DNA of 64,000 nt from Pseudoalteromonas shioyasakiensis (GTDB taxonomy: Bacteria; Pseudomonadota; Gammaproteobacteria; Enterobacterales; Alteromonadaceae), in NCBI RefSeq assembly GCF_001550135.1, contig NZ_LRUE01000024.1:1-64000 (forward strand), in the 5' to 3' direction. The position numbers and the translations under genes are program-made. The notes beneath the pieces were generated by a model. It was not told where the DNA came from. It did no database searches and saw only the letters and a list, made by a program, of their open reading frames with translations. Below, in pieces: positions 36,791-46,255 of the stretch. The stretch's first letter is position 1, and the number at the start of each line of letters is the position of its first letter.

Positions 36791-39166
36791 TTATTTGCAG
36801 TTCATAACATTACAACTAAAGCAGTGATGTTTTTGGTCATACATACGCTTATCGGCCATGCTAAGTAATTCATCAAATGATTGCGCATCATCTGGATATA
36901 AGGCAAAGCCAACACTCGCTTCTACATGCAAGTCACCATATTCTGATTTTATTGGCGCCTTAATCGCACAGATCAATCGTGATAGTGCACGGTTTATTTG
37001 TACTTGGTTTTCTATGTCGGTAACAATAACTACAAACTCATCACCACCAATGCGAGCAACGCAATCGGTTTTTCGAGCGGTGTCTTGTAAGCGTTTAGCA
37101 ACTTCTATCAGTACTTTATCTCCCACTGCATGGCCATGGGTATCGTTGATTGGCTTAAACTTATCAAGATCAAAATACAGACAACCTACCTTAGAGCCTG
37201 TGCGCTCAACTCGGGCAAACTCTTGCTTGATGAATCGCTCAAGCGCGCTACGATTCGCTAAACCTGTTAAATGGTCTGTTTGTGCCAATTGCCTAATTTT
37301 CTTCTCTGCTATAACACGCTTCGTGATATCGAAATTAACACCAATCATGCGGTTGCCGTATATTCGCCCATCAGCATTGATATAGCGGGTTTTTCCAGAA
37401 GGCAGAACAATTTGAAACTCTGCATGGAATTCTTCACCATTTAAAATTGCGAGTTTCAACTTGTTAGTCACGTCTTCATATTCATCTGGGTGCAAGCTAT
37501 TTGCCCATGCTGAATAGTCCCCTTTAAATTCTGATTTTGGAATTTCAAATAAGGTATGCATCCAGTCATCCCAAATCAGTTCATTAGTGTCAAAATTCCA
37601 CTCCCATATACCAATATGAGCCGCATCTGCAGCCATAGACATGCGTTGGTGTAAGCTTTCAAGCTCGGTTTTTGCTTGTTTTAATTCAGTGACATCTTCA
37701 GAAACGTCCAATAAATATTGCGCTTTACCATTACTGTCTTTAATAGTGAGCTTCCGTGTCCTTAAGTAATGAGTATTACCATCAATGGTAACTGGCTTTT
37801 CCTCTATAGTTAGAGTGTCATCACTTTTCAATACATCGCGATCGGTTTGCACGAAACTAGCTGCCTGTTCATTACTGAAAATATCAAAGTCATTTAAACC
37901 GATTAGTTGGTCTTTATTTTTACCGAGGAGTTGCTCACCCGCTTTATTCACATGGCTAAAAGTTAGATGCTCTGCTTCTTTTACAAATAACATGATGGGT
38001 AAATTATCGAAAATAGTTTGCGTAAAGGCCTCTTGGTTTCGAATATCAGACAAATCTTTTATTGTCGCCACATAAGGACCTGACTCTTTTTTACCAATAG
38101 AGCTGATGGTTAACGTAATAGGAAAACGTTTTTTATTCGCTCGTTGTCCTTTTAAGAGCCGACTGCTACTTTTACCCGCCGTTCTTTTGCTGAGTTGTGA
38201 ATCTCTGAGGATTTCATCAAGTTCTAACGATCTTTCAGGGATCAGGGTGCGAATATGTTTGCCTATTAAATCATGCGGCTGATAGCCAAAAACATGGATA
38301 ACAGCCGGGTTTGCAAATTCAATTTTTCCTTCATTATTAAAGCTAATTACCACATCTTGTACGGTATTAAGTACTGCTTTCAGTTTTGCTGATAATAAGC
38401 TCCTTGCTCTGAGTTCAACAGCACCCAATACAAACAGACTTAATGCCACCAGAATAAAAATAATAAGTTGTGCTAACGTCGAGTAGTCGTGGGTTGTAAC
38501 ATAGGTGGTGTATTCAGTTTCAAAAACCGACATCGAAATCATGCCAATGTAATGCATTCCCGAAATTGCACTGCCCATTATCAAGGCCACAACCAAGTTC
38601 ATCCGTGTTTGATGAACCCCTTTGGCAAGTCGAAAATCATTAATTTTTAATGCAATACCTGACAGCACAATAGCGACGATAATAGATAAAGAGAACAACC
38701 AAGGCTCATAAGCCATTGTTGCAGGCATCACCATCGCCATCATGCCAACAAAATGCATCGAGCCAATGCCAGCACCCATTAGCACACTTCTAAATAGTAG
38801 CCCTTTGTCGGTTTGCAGTGCTGGTGATAGCACGATGTAACTGGCAAACACACTTGGCAATATTGATATCAAAGTAATGCTAATGTTGTATTCAATAGGG
38901 ATGGGTAAGGTATAAGCAAGCATACCTACAAAGTGCATACCCCAAATTCCTATACCTAAAAAACACGAAGCCATGATGGTCCATATCTGACTTTCATTTT
39001 TTAGATAAGAGTGTTTGATTCGAGCAGATAATAAAAAAGAGATATACGAAGCAAATACGGCTGTGAGAATAGAAGCAAACACAAGGAGCAAATCGTATTC
39101 AGCTGGAATGACCTGCGCACTGCTTAAATTATCAGTTATAAAATGCAGCTTGAAATGCTCTATCAC
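36791..39166 (-). CDS. MHYT-PAS-GGDEF diguanylate cyclase
   Basis: A 791-residue membrane protein. The N-terminal MHYT sensor domain (about 20-250, seven helices) has three histidine motifs, WGMHFVGM, GSMHFVGM and SGMHYIGM, thought to bind metal and sense gases such as O2, CO or NO. Three PAS-like domains follow (about 265-385, 385-500, 505-620). The GGDEF domain (about 630-780) has ARIGGDEF and an RKTD inhibitory site, so it should make c-di-GMP. No EAL domain is present. It ends in a cysteine-containing tail, HHCFSCNVMNC. Confidence 0.93.
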   Translation of the reverse strand: MIEHFKLHFITDNLSSAQVIPAEYDLLLVFASILTAVFASYISFLLSARIKHSYLKNESQIWTIMASCFLGIGIWGMHFVGMLAYTLPIPIEYNISITLISILPSVFASYIVLSPALQTDKGLLFRSVLMGAGIGSMHFVGMMAMVMPATMAYEPWLFSLSIIVAIVLSGIALKINDFRLAKGVHQTRMNLVVALIMGSAISGMHYIGMISMSVFETEYTTYVTTHDYSTLAQLIIFILVALSLFVLGAVELRARSLLSAKLKAVLNTVQDVVISFNNEGKIEFANPAVIHVFGYQPHDLIGKHIRTLIPERSLELDEILRDSQLSKRTAGKSSSRLLKGQRANKKRFPITLTISSIGKKESGPYVATIKDLSDIRNQEAFTQTIFDNLPIMLFVKEAEHLTFSHVNKAGEQLLGKNKDQLIGLNDFDIFSNEQAASFVQTDRDVLKSDDTLTIEEKPVTIDGNTHYLRTRKLTIKDSNGKAQYLLDVSEDVTELKQAKTELESLHQRMSMAADAAHIGIWEWNFDTNELIWDDWMHTLFEIPKSEFKGDYSAWANSLHPDEYEDVTNKLKLAILNGEEFHAEFQIVLPSGKTRYINADGRIYGNRMIGVNFDITKRVIAEKKIRQLAQTDHLTGLANRSALERFIKQEFARVERTGSKVGCLYFDLDKFKPINDTHGHAVGDKVLIEVAKRLQDTARKTDCVARIGGDEFVVIVTDIENQVQINRALSRLICAIKAPIKSEYGDLHVEASVGFALYPDDAQSFDELLSMADKRMYDQKHHCFSCNVMNCK

Positions 39167-39346
39167 AATTATCTTCCCTCAGTGCAAACTCATGCCAGCC
39201 AAAATGTAGTGCAAATAAACTTTAGTCCAAGGCGAATGGGTTAGCCAGTTACCCTCACCATAATTGAGATGCTCTTCTGGTGATACTTGATTAAAACACT
39301 CGGGTATTAGATAATTGCGGCCAATATAGGTTTTGAGGGTTTTGGT

Positions 39347-39685
39347 ATGTCAGATGAGTTGCCAATCAAGTTCAGCGATGCAGCAGCTGTTCGTGTTAAA
39401 CAGTTAATCGAAGAAGAAGAGAATCCAGATCTTAAACTACGTGTTTATGTAACAGGTGGTGGTTGCTCAGGTTTCCAATATGGTTTTACTTTTGATGAAA
39501 AAGCTAACCCTGGCGATTTAGAAATTGTTAAAAATGGTGTAACGCTTGTTGTCGACCCTATGAGTATTCAATATTTAGTTGATGGTACCGTGGATTACAC
39601 CGAAGGGCTTGAAGGCGCACGCTTTTTTGTTAATAACCCAAATGCAACAACGACCTGTGGTTGCGGAGCCAGCTTCAGCGTTTAA
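39347..39685 (+). CDS. erpA: Iron-sulfur cluster insertion protein ErpA
   Basis: An A-type Fe-S carrier of 112 residues. The cluster ligands are the cysteine in [12 protein letters not shown] near residue 40 and the pair in TTCGCGASF at the C-terminus. It delivers Fe-S clusters to targets such as IspG/Isp[12 protein letters not shown] at the start fits ErpA better than IscA. It lies alone between the DGC pair and the RND genes; E. coli erpA also sits near clcA and hemL. Confidence 0.95.
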   Translation: MSDELPIKFSDAAAVRVKQLIEEEENPDLKLRVYVTGGGCSGFQYGFTFDEKANPGDLEIVKNGVTLVVDPMSIQYLVDGTVDYTEGLEGARFFVNNPNATTTCGCGASFSV

Positions 39686-39694
39686 GAATTATTT

Positions 39695-39721
39695 AAAAAA
39701 GCCACTTTATGTGGCTTTTTT
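39695..39721 (+). terminator. Intrinsic terminator of erpA
   Basis: An 11-bp stem AAAAAAGCCAC / GTGGCTTTTTT with loop TTTAT, 10 bp after the stop. Confidence 0.93.
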
Positions 39722-39788
39722 ATTGCTTTAATTTCTCATAATATCTTGCCTCTGCTAAATTTTACGCATTATTAGAAGGAATTTTGCG

Positions 39789-40880
39789 TTGCCAAATATA
39801 ACTACAACAATAGAAAAGAAACCCTATATTTTAGCTATCGCCATTGTTTTGGTGATTGTACTGTGGATGCTATCTGGGGATAGCAAAGCAGATCAAAAAG
39901 CACAGCAAAGTGATCAGCAAGTTCAAGAGCGCTTGCCTAAAGTGCAAGTGATGCCGTTGGTCGCTAAGAATATTAATAAAAACCTAACTTTTTATGGAAA
40001 ATCAGAGCCAGACAAAATCGCGAATATTAGCGCTAGGCAAGCAGGGCAAGTACTCGAAATTTTGGTTGAAGAAGGTCAGTTTGTAAAACAAGAACAGGTT
40101 ATTTTACGTCTCGATAAATCTGATTTAGCCGCCCAAATTACATCAGCAGAAGCCTTAGTTGCACAGTACCAAACTGAATACGAAGGCGCGCTTAAACTTA
40201 ATCAGCAAGGTTTACAAAACAAAGTATTGACCATGCAAGCACAAGCTATGTTGCAACAAGCAAAAGCAACTTTGGCAAGCCTTGAATTAAAGCTAGAGCG
40301 CACTGAAGTACGTGCTGCTTTTGATGGCGTTATCAACAAACGTTTAGTCGAAATTGGTGATTATGTTGGCATAGGCGACCCTATTTTGCAGCTCGCTGAT
40401 TTAGACCCGTTAATTGTCAGAGCCGATGCGACTCAAAAAGAAGTGCAAGGCTTAGAAGTTGGGCAAGCTACCTTTGCTCATGTGTTAAATGACAAAACCT
40501 ATCCGGGTCGAATTCGTTATATTGCCTCTGTTGCTGATGACAGCACCAATACATTTCGCATCGAAGCGGCGTTTGAAAACCCAGGTATGAAATATAAAGC
40601 AGGTTTTTCGACTCAGCTTAATATTGAGTTGCCAACTGAGCCTGCCATGTTATTAAGCCCGGCTTTTATGGCCCTAGATGAACAAGGTAATATCGGCGTA
40701 AAAGTCGTGAATGACGACAATATTGTAGAGTTTAAGTCGGTAAATTTAGCTAAAAGTACCGAGCAGGGCGTTTGGCTTTGGGGTTTAGGCGAGCAAGCGA
40801 ATGTTATTACCCTTGGTCAAGGTTTTGTGCGTGCCGGTGACAAAGTTGAGCCTGTGTTTACTGAAGCAACGAGCAACTAA
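39789..40880 (+). CDS. RND efflux periplasmic adaptor subunit
   Basis: A membrane fusion protein of 363 residues with one N-terminal helix (about 12-28). The biotinyl-lipoyl half-motifs flank a helical hairpin (ANISARQAGQVLEILVEEGQ, then VRAAFDGVINKRLVEIGD), followed by beta-barrel and proximal domains. It should link the RND pump to an outer membrane channel, which is not encoded here. TTG at 39789 is chosen as start because AAGGA lies 8 bp upstream. Two bases separate it from the pump gene. Confidence 0.9.
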   Translation: MPNITTTIEKKPYILAIAIVLVIVLWMLSGDSKADQKAQQSDQQVQERLPKVQVMPLVAKNINKNLTFYGKSEPDKIANISARQAGQVLEILVEEGQFVKQEQVILRLDKSDLAAQITSAEALVAQYQTEYEGALKLNQQGLQNKVLTMQAQAMLQQAKATLASLELKLERTEVRAAFDGVINKRLVEIGDYVGIGDPILQLADLDPLIVRADATQKEVQGLEVGQATFAHVLNDKTYPGRIRYIASVADDSTNTFRIEAAFENPGMKYKAGFSTQLNIELPTEPAMLLSPAFMALDEQGNIGVKVVNDDNIVEFKSVNLAKSTEQGVWLWGLGEQANVITLGQGFVRAGDKVEPVFTEATSN

Positions 40881-40882
40881 GT

Positions 40883-43800
40883 ATGAAAAACTTAATCGAA
40901 GCGTCGTTGACTCACACGCGTACAGTTTTATCTATTTTCATCCTGTTGCTGATCTCGGGGTGGGTGACATATCAAACCATCCCTAAAGAAGCGAACCCCG
41001 ATGTCACCATTCCCTTTATTTATGTGTCGATTATTCATGATGGTATTTCCCCTGAAGATGCTGAGCGGCTATTAGTTAGGCCGATGGAGATTGAGCTTCG
41101 CTCAATTGAAGGCGTAAAAGAAATGTCAGCGGTAGCTAGTGAAGGGCATGCTTCTGTGACCCTTGAGTTTATCGCGGGTATGGATCCCAAAGAAGCCTTA
41201 GCTGATGTACGAGATAAAGTTAGTTTAGCCAAGGCAAAGCTGCCTTCTGAATCAGAAGAGCCAGAAGTTCATGAAATCTTGATGGAAGATCAGCAGCCAA
41301 CAATTACATTAACCTTGTCAGGTGATGCGCCAGAGCGAGGTTTGCTAACCCTTGCCCGTAATCTTAAAGATGAACTAGAAAGCATTTCTAGCGTATTAGA
41401 AGTTGATGTAGGTGGTGACCGCGAGGATATGGTCGAAATTGAGGTCGATCCACTGGCGATGATTTCTTATGGCCTTGAACCGAATGACATTATTCAACTG
41501 CTATCAAATAACAACCGCTTAGTTGCTGCCGGTACCCTTGATACTGGTAAAGGCCGCTTTGCTGTAAAAATTCCGTCGGTATTTGAGACGATTCAGGATG
41601 TGATGGAGCAGCCTGTGAAAGTTGTTGGCGATAGGGTGGTGCGTTTTATGGACGTAGCAAAAATTCGCCGAGCATATAAAGACCCAACCTCAATCGCACG
41701 TATTAATGGCCGCCACGCGGTTTCGCTGGAAGTAAAAAAACGTGCTGGCGAAAATATTATTGATACGGTCGATCAAGTTAAAAAAGTGGTGAATGAGGCC
41801 AAGAAAATTTGGCCTGATCATATACGAGTTGATTACACCGGCGACATGTCAAAAGACGTGAAAATGATGCTCTCTGATCTGCAAAATAATGTGCTGTCTG
41901 CTGTATTGTTGGTGGTTATCGTTATTGTGGCGGTACTTGGCGCGCGCACCGCCTTCTTAGTAGGTATTGCCATTCCAGGTTCATTCTTAACCGGGATTTT
42001 AGTGATCTCCGTGTTTGGTTTAACGGTGAATATCGTGGTGCTTTTTGCTCTCATCATGGCTGTCGGTATGCTGGTGGACGGTGCAATCGTTGTTAGTGAG
42101 TTTGCTGACAGAGCAATGAGTGAAGGCAAACCGCGCAAGGCTGCTTATAAACTGGCTGCTGAGCGAATGGCATGGCCAATCATCGCTTCTACGGCAACGA
42201 CATTAGCGGCCTTTGCACCGCTAATATTTTGGCCGGGAATGATGGGCGAGTTTATGAAATACTTGCCGATTACGCTTATTGCCACCTTGACTGCGTCATT
42301 ACTTATGGCATTGGTGTTTGTGCCAACGATTGGTGGATTAATAGGAAAGTCACGGCCGCTCTCTGAACAGCAAAAACAGGATTTAGAGTTAGCAGAGTGC
42401 GGCGATTTAACGCAAATCAAAGGGATGCTTGGGCGTTATATTCGAGTGCTTGATTATGCAACAGAGCGCCCTTGGTGGAGCCTAGCTGCTGCAATCGTGT
42501 TTTCTATTTTGGTATTCTTTGCATTTGCTGTCTCTAAGTTAGGCGTTGAGTTCTTTCCTGATGTTGAGCCAAATGGCGTTAATATCAAAGTACGTTCTTA
42601 CAGTGACTTATCTATTTTTGAAAAAGACGTGATCATGAAAGACATTGAGTCACGCATTTTAAAAGTGGAGGGTATTAAAACCTTGTATGCTCGTACTGGC
42701 GGTAAAGATCAGGTAGGCACGTTTAGAATGAATCTAAAAGATTGGGATGAGCGTCCACCTGCCGAAGATATAATCAGTCAAGTTAACGAAATCACGGCAA
42801 GTTATGCCGGTGTCGAAATCGAACTTCGTAAAGATGAAAACGGCCCCGGTGGTGGCAAAGCGCTAAGTATTGAGCTGAGCTCTCGATTTGTTGATGTGCT
42901 TAACAGTGAAGCTAAACGAGTAAGGCAAGCCATCGAAAATGATGGCGCGTTTCGAAATGTTGATGACAGTGCTTCAAAACCAGGTATTGAGTGGCAACTT
43001 AAATTGAACCGTTCGGATGCGGCTCGTTTTGGTGCGGATGCCAGTATGCTAGGGGCCAATGTTCAGCTTATTACCAATGGTTTGAAACTGGGTGAATACC
43101 GCCCTGATGATGTTGATGACGAGATTGATATTCGCGTACGCTTCCCGCATGACAAGCGAGATTTAGGACGTCTTGAAACGTTGCGTGTAAAAACTATGCA
43201 CGGGCAAGTGCCAATTAGTCACTTTGTTGAGCGCCAAGCAGCTCCTAAGGTCGATACAATTCGCCGCGTTGATTCTCAGCGCGTTGTTACCGTTAATGCC
43301 GACATGAAACCAGGTGAACAACTTGCTAAAGCGTTGCCACGCTTACAAGCGCAACTAGAGGAGCAAGGACTAGATCCGCGCGTGAAAATTAAAGTGCGTG
43401 GTGAAACCGAAGATCAAGATGAATCAGAAGCCTTCCTTGAGCAGGCTTTTGTAGTTGCCCTGTTTGTGATGGGTATCATTCTGGTAACGCAATTTAATAG
43501 TTTTTATCAAGCATTTTTGATTTTAAGTGCCGTACTGTTTTCAACTGTGGGTGTTTTCTTAGGTTTAATCGTATTACAGCAACCGTTTGGTATCGTGATG
43601 TCAGGCATCGGGGTTATCTCGCTTGCAGGTATTGTGGTTAATAACAATATTGTATTGATTGATACCTATAATGTTTTACGTAGCCAAGGTCTTGCTGCAA
43701 AAGATGCGATTTTACGAACTGGTGCTCAGCGTTTAAGGCCAGTATTGTTAACGACTGTGACCACCATTTTGGGATTAATGCCGATGGTACTGCAAGTGAA

Positions 43801-43957
43801 TATTGACTTATTTAACCGTCATATTGATTTTGGTGCGCCATCTACTCAGTGGTGGGTGCAATTGGCCACGGCTGTTGCGGGTGGTTTAACATTTGCCACT
43901 GTATTAACACTGGTACTTACGCCTTGCTTGTTAATGCTGCGAGATCGTCGTCGGTAA
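40883..43957 (+). CDS. RND efflux permease, HAE family
   Basis: An inner membrane proton-driven pump of 1024 residues with the RND plan: a helix at about 12-30, a large periplasmic loop, helices about 335-500, a second loop and final helices. TM4 reads GMLVDGAIVV, keeping one Asp (399) where AcrB has two, and TM10 reads IVVNNNIVLID, with Asn where AcrB has a lysine. The substrate cannot be told. It is coupled to the adaptor gene and ends at a hairpin. Confidence 0.93.
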   Translation: MKNLIEASLTHTRTVLSIFILLLISGWVTYQTIPKEANPDVTIPFIYVSIIHDGISPEDAERLLVRPMEIELRSIEGVKEMSAVASEGHASVTLEFIAGMDPKEALADVRDKVSLAKAKLPSESEEPEVHEILMEDQQPTITLTLSGDAPERGLLTLARNLKDELESISSVLEVDVGGDREDMVEIEVDPLAMISYGLEPNDIIQLLSNNNRLVAAGTLDTGKGRFAVKIPSVFETIQDVMEQPVKVVGDRVVRFMDVAKIRRAYKDPTSIARINGRHAVSLEVKKRAGENIIDTVDQVKKVVNEAKKIWPDHIRVDYTGDMSKDVKMMLSDLQNNVLSAVLLVVIVIVAVLGARTAFLVGIAIPGSFLTGILVISVFGLTVNIVVLFALIMAVGMLVDGAIVVSEFADRAMSEGKPRKAAYKLAAERMAWPIIASTATTLAAFAPLIFWPGMMGEFMKYLPITLIATLTASLLMALVFVPTIGGLIGKSRPLSEQQKQDLELAECGDLTQIKGMLGRYIRVLDYATERPWWSLAAAIVFSILVFFAFAVSKLGVEFFPDVEPNGVNIKVRSYSDLSIFEKDVIMKDIESRILKVEGIKTLYARTGGKDQVGTFRMNLKDWDERPPAEDIISQVNEITASYAGVEIELRKDENGPGGGKALSIELSSRFVDVLNSEAKRVRQAIENDGAFRNVDDSASKPGIEWQLKLNRSDAARFGADASMLGANVQLITNGLKLGEYRPDDVDDEIDIRVRFPHDKRDLGRLETLRVKTMHGQVPISHFVERQAAPKVDTIRRVDSQRVVTVNADMKPGEQLAKALPRLQAQLEEQGLDPRVKIKVRGETEDQDESEAFLEQAFVVALFVMGIILVTQFNSFYQAFLILSAVLFSTVGVFLGLIVLQQPFGIVMSGIGVISLAGIVVNNNIVLIDTYNVLRSQGLAAKDAILRTGAQRLRPVLLTTVTTILGLMPMVLQVNIDLFNRHIDFGAPSTQWWVQLATAVAGGLTFATVLTLVLTPCLLMLRDRRR

Positions 43958-43989
43958 TCGGTAAATTCGTTACTGATTAATTAAAAATG

Positions 43990-44012
43990 AGTGACCCTAG
44001 TGTTGGGTCACT
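43990..44012. terminator. Bidirectional terminator between RND pump and small membrane gene
   Basis: AGTGACCC / GGGTCACT forms an 8-bp stem with a seven-base loop. It lies 32 bp after the RND stop and overlaps the stop codon of the convergent small gene. T-rich sequence follows in both directions. Confidence 0.75.
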
Positions 44013-44170
44013 TTAATCATCAGTAAAAAGAAGCCTAAAACTAACGCAGAGGCGATTAAAATATACACAAACCCTTTCTTGCCTTGCTTAATTGGTACAC
44101 GATTTTGTTTTAAAAATAGGTACCAAGCTACACACAGTACAATTGGCAACAAAAATAATATACGAAACAT
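43997..44170 (-). CDS. Small two-helix membrane protein
   Basis: A 57-residue frame on the minus strand: MFRILFLLPIVLCVAWYLFL, then a basic linker KQNRVPIKQGKKG, then a second helix VYILIASALVLGFFLLM. The two-helix design with a positive loop and an AAAGG seven bases before the ATG suggest a real gene. It is convergent with the RND pump. I do not recognise a family; similar short proteins occur in related marine bacteria, but this is from memory only. Confidence 0.65.
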   Translation of the reverse strand: MFRILFLLPIVLCVAWYLFLKQNRVPIKQGKKGFVYILIASALVLGFFLLMIKVTQH

Positions 44171-44481
44171 TTCCTAGCCTTTTTCGGTATTTACATACAC
44201 TTTAAGCATAAATATGCAGAATTTAAAGTGATACTTTCATCTTGTTACACTTCCAATTGATCAATTTTTTGGTACAGTTAACCAGTTAACTATAGAGCAC
44301 ATGCTTTAATTTTAGCTACACTTAAGCTTGTATACTAAAAAGGTCCATACCTAAAAGGTGGACATTTGTATAATTAATCATTCAAACTGAAAATTATTAG
44401 TATATAATGTGTCCAAGAGTGAGACGGGCAAATTTCACTCTTAAATTATTAACTTGAATCATCTAGTAGGAGATGTATTTT
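44171..44481 (+). promoter_or_regulatory. Leader and promoter region of the XRE regulator gene
   Basis: About 310 bp without a gene. A TATAAT box at 44403-44408 with TTCAAA at 44381-44386 (16-bp spacer) is a promoter candidate. Just after it, AAGAGTGA / TCACTCTT (44415-44442) can form a hairpin in the leader. Further upstream GTCCA / TGGAC at 44343-44362 forms a shorter one. Confidence 0.5.
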
Positions 44482-44721
44482 ATGATGGGTAAAACAGTTT
44501 CTTCTGAAGAAAACTCGAAACTAACGAAATGGCTTAAAACTAAGCGTCATGAGAAAGGTCACACAATGCGTAGCCTTGCACAGGTTTTAGGTACGCCGCA
44601 TTCTTTCATTGGTAAAATTGAAAACCAAGAACGTCGTTTAGATGTAATTGAATTCATGCGTTATTGTGATGCTTTAGAAGTTGACCCGTACGAAGGTCTT
44701 AATTTACTTAAAGACGCTTAA
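44482..44721 (+). CDS. XRE-family helix-turn-helix regulator
   Basis: A 79-residue protein that is little more than one HTH domain: LTKWLKTKRHEKGHTMRSLAQVLGTPHSFIGKIENQERRL is followed by a helix VIEFMRYCDALEVDP. The second helix of the motif (about 31-38) and the recognition helix fit the Cro/C1 fold. Start 44482 is preferred to an ATG at 44473, because TAGGAG abuts the latter and lies 9 bp before the former. No target is adjacent in the same operon, and a hairpin of 7 bp follows at 44734-44753. Confidence 0.85.
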   Translation: MMGKTVSSEENSKLTKWLKTKRHEKGHTMRSLAQVLGTPHSFIGKIENQERRLDVIEFMRYCDALEVDPYEGLNLLKDA

Positions 44722-44839
44722 TTATTCATTACTAAAAGCGAATCGCCGCTTTTAAAGTAATACAAATAGTGCAAGGAAGCGCTATTTAAAGTCTCTCCCT
44801 TGCATCATTCTCTCTTTAATCACATACGTATCAGATTTG

Positions 44840-46219
44840 TTAATTGTTTTGGTGATAGTTGTTTTCTAACGCATAAAGCTTATGACGAATTAAGAATAAA
44901 AATACCAGTGATGGGATCACCATCAATGCAGTTAGCACAAAGAACATCGCCCAGTTTCCACCTAACCAGTCATCAATAACCACGCCGCTGTAGCTCGACA
45001 GTAAGGTTCTGCCTAAATTACCCAATGAAGCAAGTAGTGCATAGTGGGTCGCACTAAATGCTCTATCACATAACATGGATATAAACGCCACCATGGCAAC
45101 CAGTGACCAAGCTTGGGTGAAACCATCAATAATAATAGCAAACGCGTACAGGCTTAGTTTAGGACCTGCAATCGCAATCCAAGCAAAGGCAAGGTTTGAG
45201 GCTGCCATCGCAATACCACTAATAAACAAGCCTTTTACAATGCCATAGCGTTGATTGAATAAGCTTCCTAAAAAAGTAAATGCGATGGTGAGCACTGCAG
45301 TGCCCACTTTTGAGAAGGTCGCTATGTCACTATTTGAAAAGCCCACTTCTTTATAAAACACGATAGACATTCGCCCTAAAAAGGCTTCACCGATTTTAAA
45401 TAAGAAAATAAAGGCCAATAATGCCAATGCTGTTTTTACGCCATTACGGGCAAAGAAGGTTCTGAAAGGATCAAAAACGGTTACAGCAAGCCATGCAATA
45501 ACTTTAGCAAAGCGAGTCTGCGTACTACCAGCTAGCTTTTGTTGATAGGTTTGTTCAAGCTCAGCTTGAACAGCATCACGGTTTGATTCGGGTTCTTTTG
45601 CCCACAATACGCTGCTCATTAATAGCAGCATTACCACAGATAAGAAAAAGTAAACTTGTGGCCAATCAATTGAAGGGATGTCGGCCATATAAAATGGCAG
45701 GGCGCCTAATAGGGCGTAACCGCTCCACCAACCTGAAGTGGCCATTGCAGCTGCTGCGGTGGCTTTGTGGCTTTCGTTTTCGGCTAAAGTGTCGATACGA
45801 AACGCATCAATAGCAATATCTTGAGTCGCAGAAGCGATAGCAATAACTAAACACAGCGCGGCAGCAAACCAGAGGTTGGCCTTGATATCGAGCCCAGCAA
45901 GTGAAAAGGTGCCAATAAAAATCACTGACTGGCAAAGTAAAATCCAGCTACGGCGCTGGCCTAGCCAGTTAAATAAAACAGGTAACTTTACACGGTCAAC
46001 GAGCGGTGACCATAAAAAGTTAATGCTATACGCACCAAACACGATGCCAAATAGCCCGATCATACTGCGGCTTAAGCCTTCGTCTTTTAGCCAAGCCGAC
46101 ATGACAGAGCCAATCAATACCCAAGGAAAGCCACTGCTGATACCAAAGATGAATATATTGATTAAACGTTTATCTTTGAAGTACGAGAAATACTCTGAAA
46201 TAGAAAGGGGTTTTGTCAT
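44840..46219 (-). CDS. ampG: AmpG-like muropeptide permease (MFS)
   Basis: A 459-residue major facilitator with about twelve helices. The segment FGISSGFPWVLIGSVMSAWLKDEG near the start, AYSINFLWSPLVDRV near residue 70 and ATQDIAIDAFRID near residue 130 are typical of AmpG. AmpG imports GlcNAc-anhydroMurNAc peptides from the periplasm for cell wall recycling and affects beta-lactamase induction in some species. It is the last gene of the yajG-cyclophilin-ampG run, 36 bp after the isomerase gene. Confidence 0.93.
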   Translation of the reverse strand: MTKPLSISEYFSYFKDKRLINIFIFGISSGFPWVLIGSVMSAWLKDEGLSRSMIGLFGIVFGAYSINFLWSPLVDRVKLPVLFNWLGQRRSWILLCQSVIFIGTFSLAGLDIKANLWFAAALCLVIAIASATQDIAIDAFRIDTLAENESHKATAAAAMATSGWWSGYALLGALPFYMADIPSIDWPQVYFFLSVVMLLLMSSVLWAKEPESNRDAVQAELEQTYQQKLAGSTQTRFAKVIAWLAVTVFDPFRTFFARNGVKTALALLAFIFLFKIGEAFLGRMSIVFYKEVGFSNSDIATFSKVGTAVLTIAFTFLGSLFNQRYGIVKGLFISGIAMAASNLAFAWIAIAGPKLSLYAFAIIIDGFTQAWSLVAMVAFISMLCDRAFSATHYALLASLGNLGRTLLSSYSGVVIDDWLGGNWAMFFVLTALMVIPSLVFLFLIRHKLYALENNYHQNN

Positions 46220-46234
46220 AGTGTTGCCAGTTTA

Positions 46235-46250
46235 AGGGGCGTGCGCCCCT
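46235..46250 (-). terminator. Hairpin between the cyclophilin gene and ampG
   Basis: AGGGGC / GCCCCT with a four-base loop sits in the 36-bp gap before ampG on the minus strand. The T-run is poor, so it may be a partial terminator or an mRNA-end stabiliser that lowers ampG expression. Confidence 0.45.
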
Positions 46251-46255
46251 ATTTA

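Noticed and set aside
42145-42420. Antisense frame inside the RND pump gene
   Set aside because: A shadow of the coding frame, with no ribosome site or family pattern; similar shadows in nqr, serA, amtB and pyrB were dropped for the same reason.
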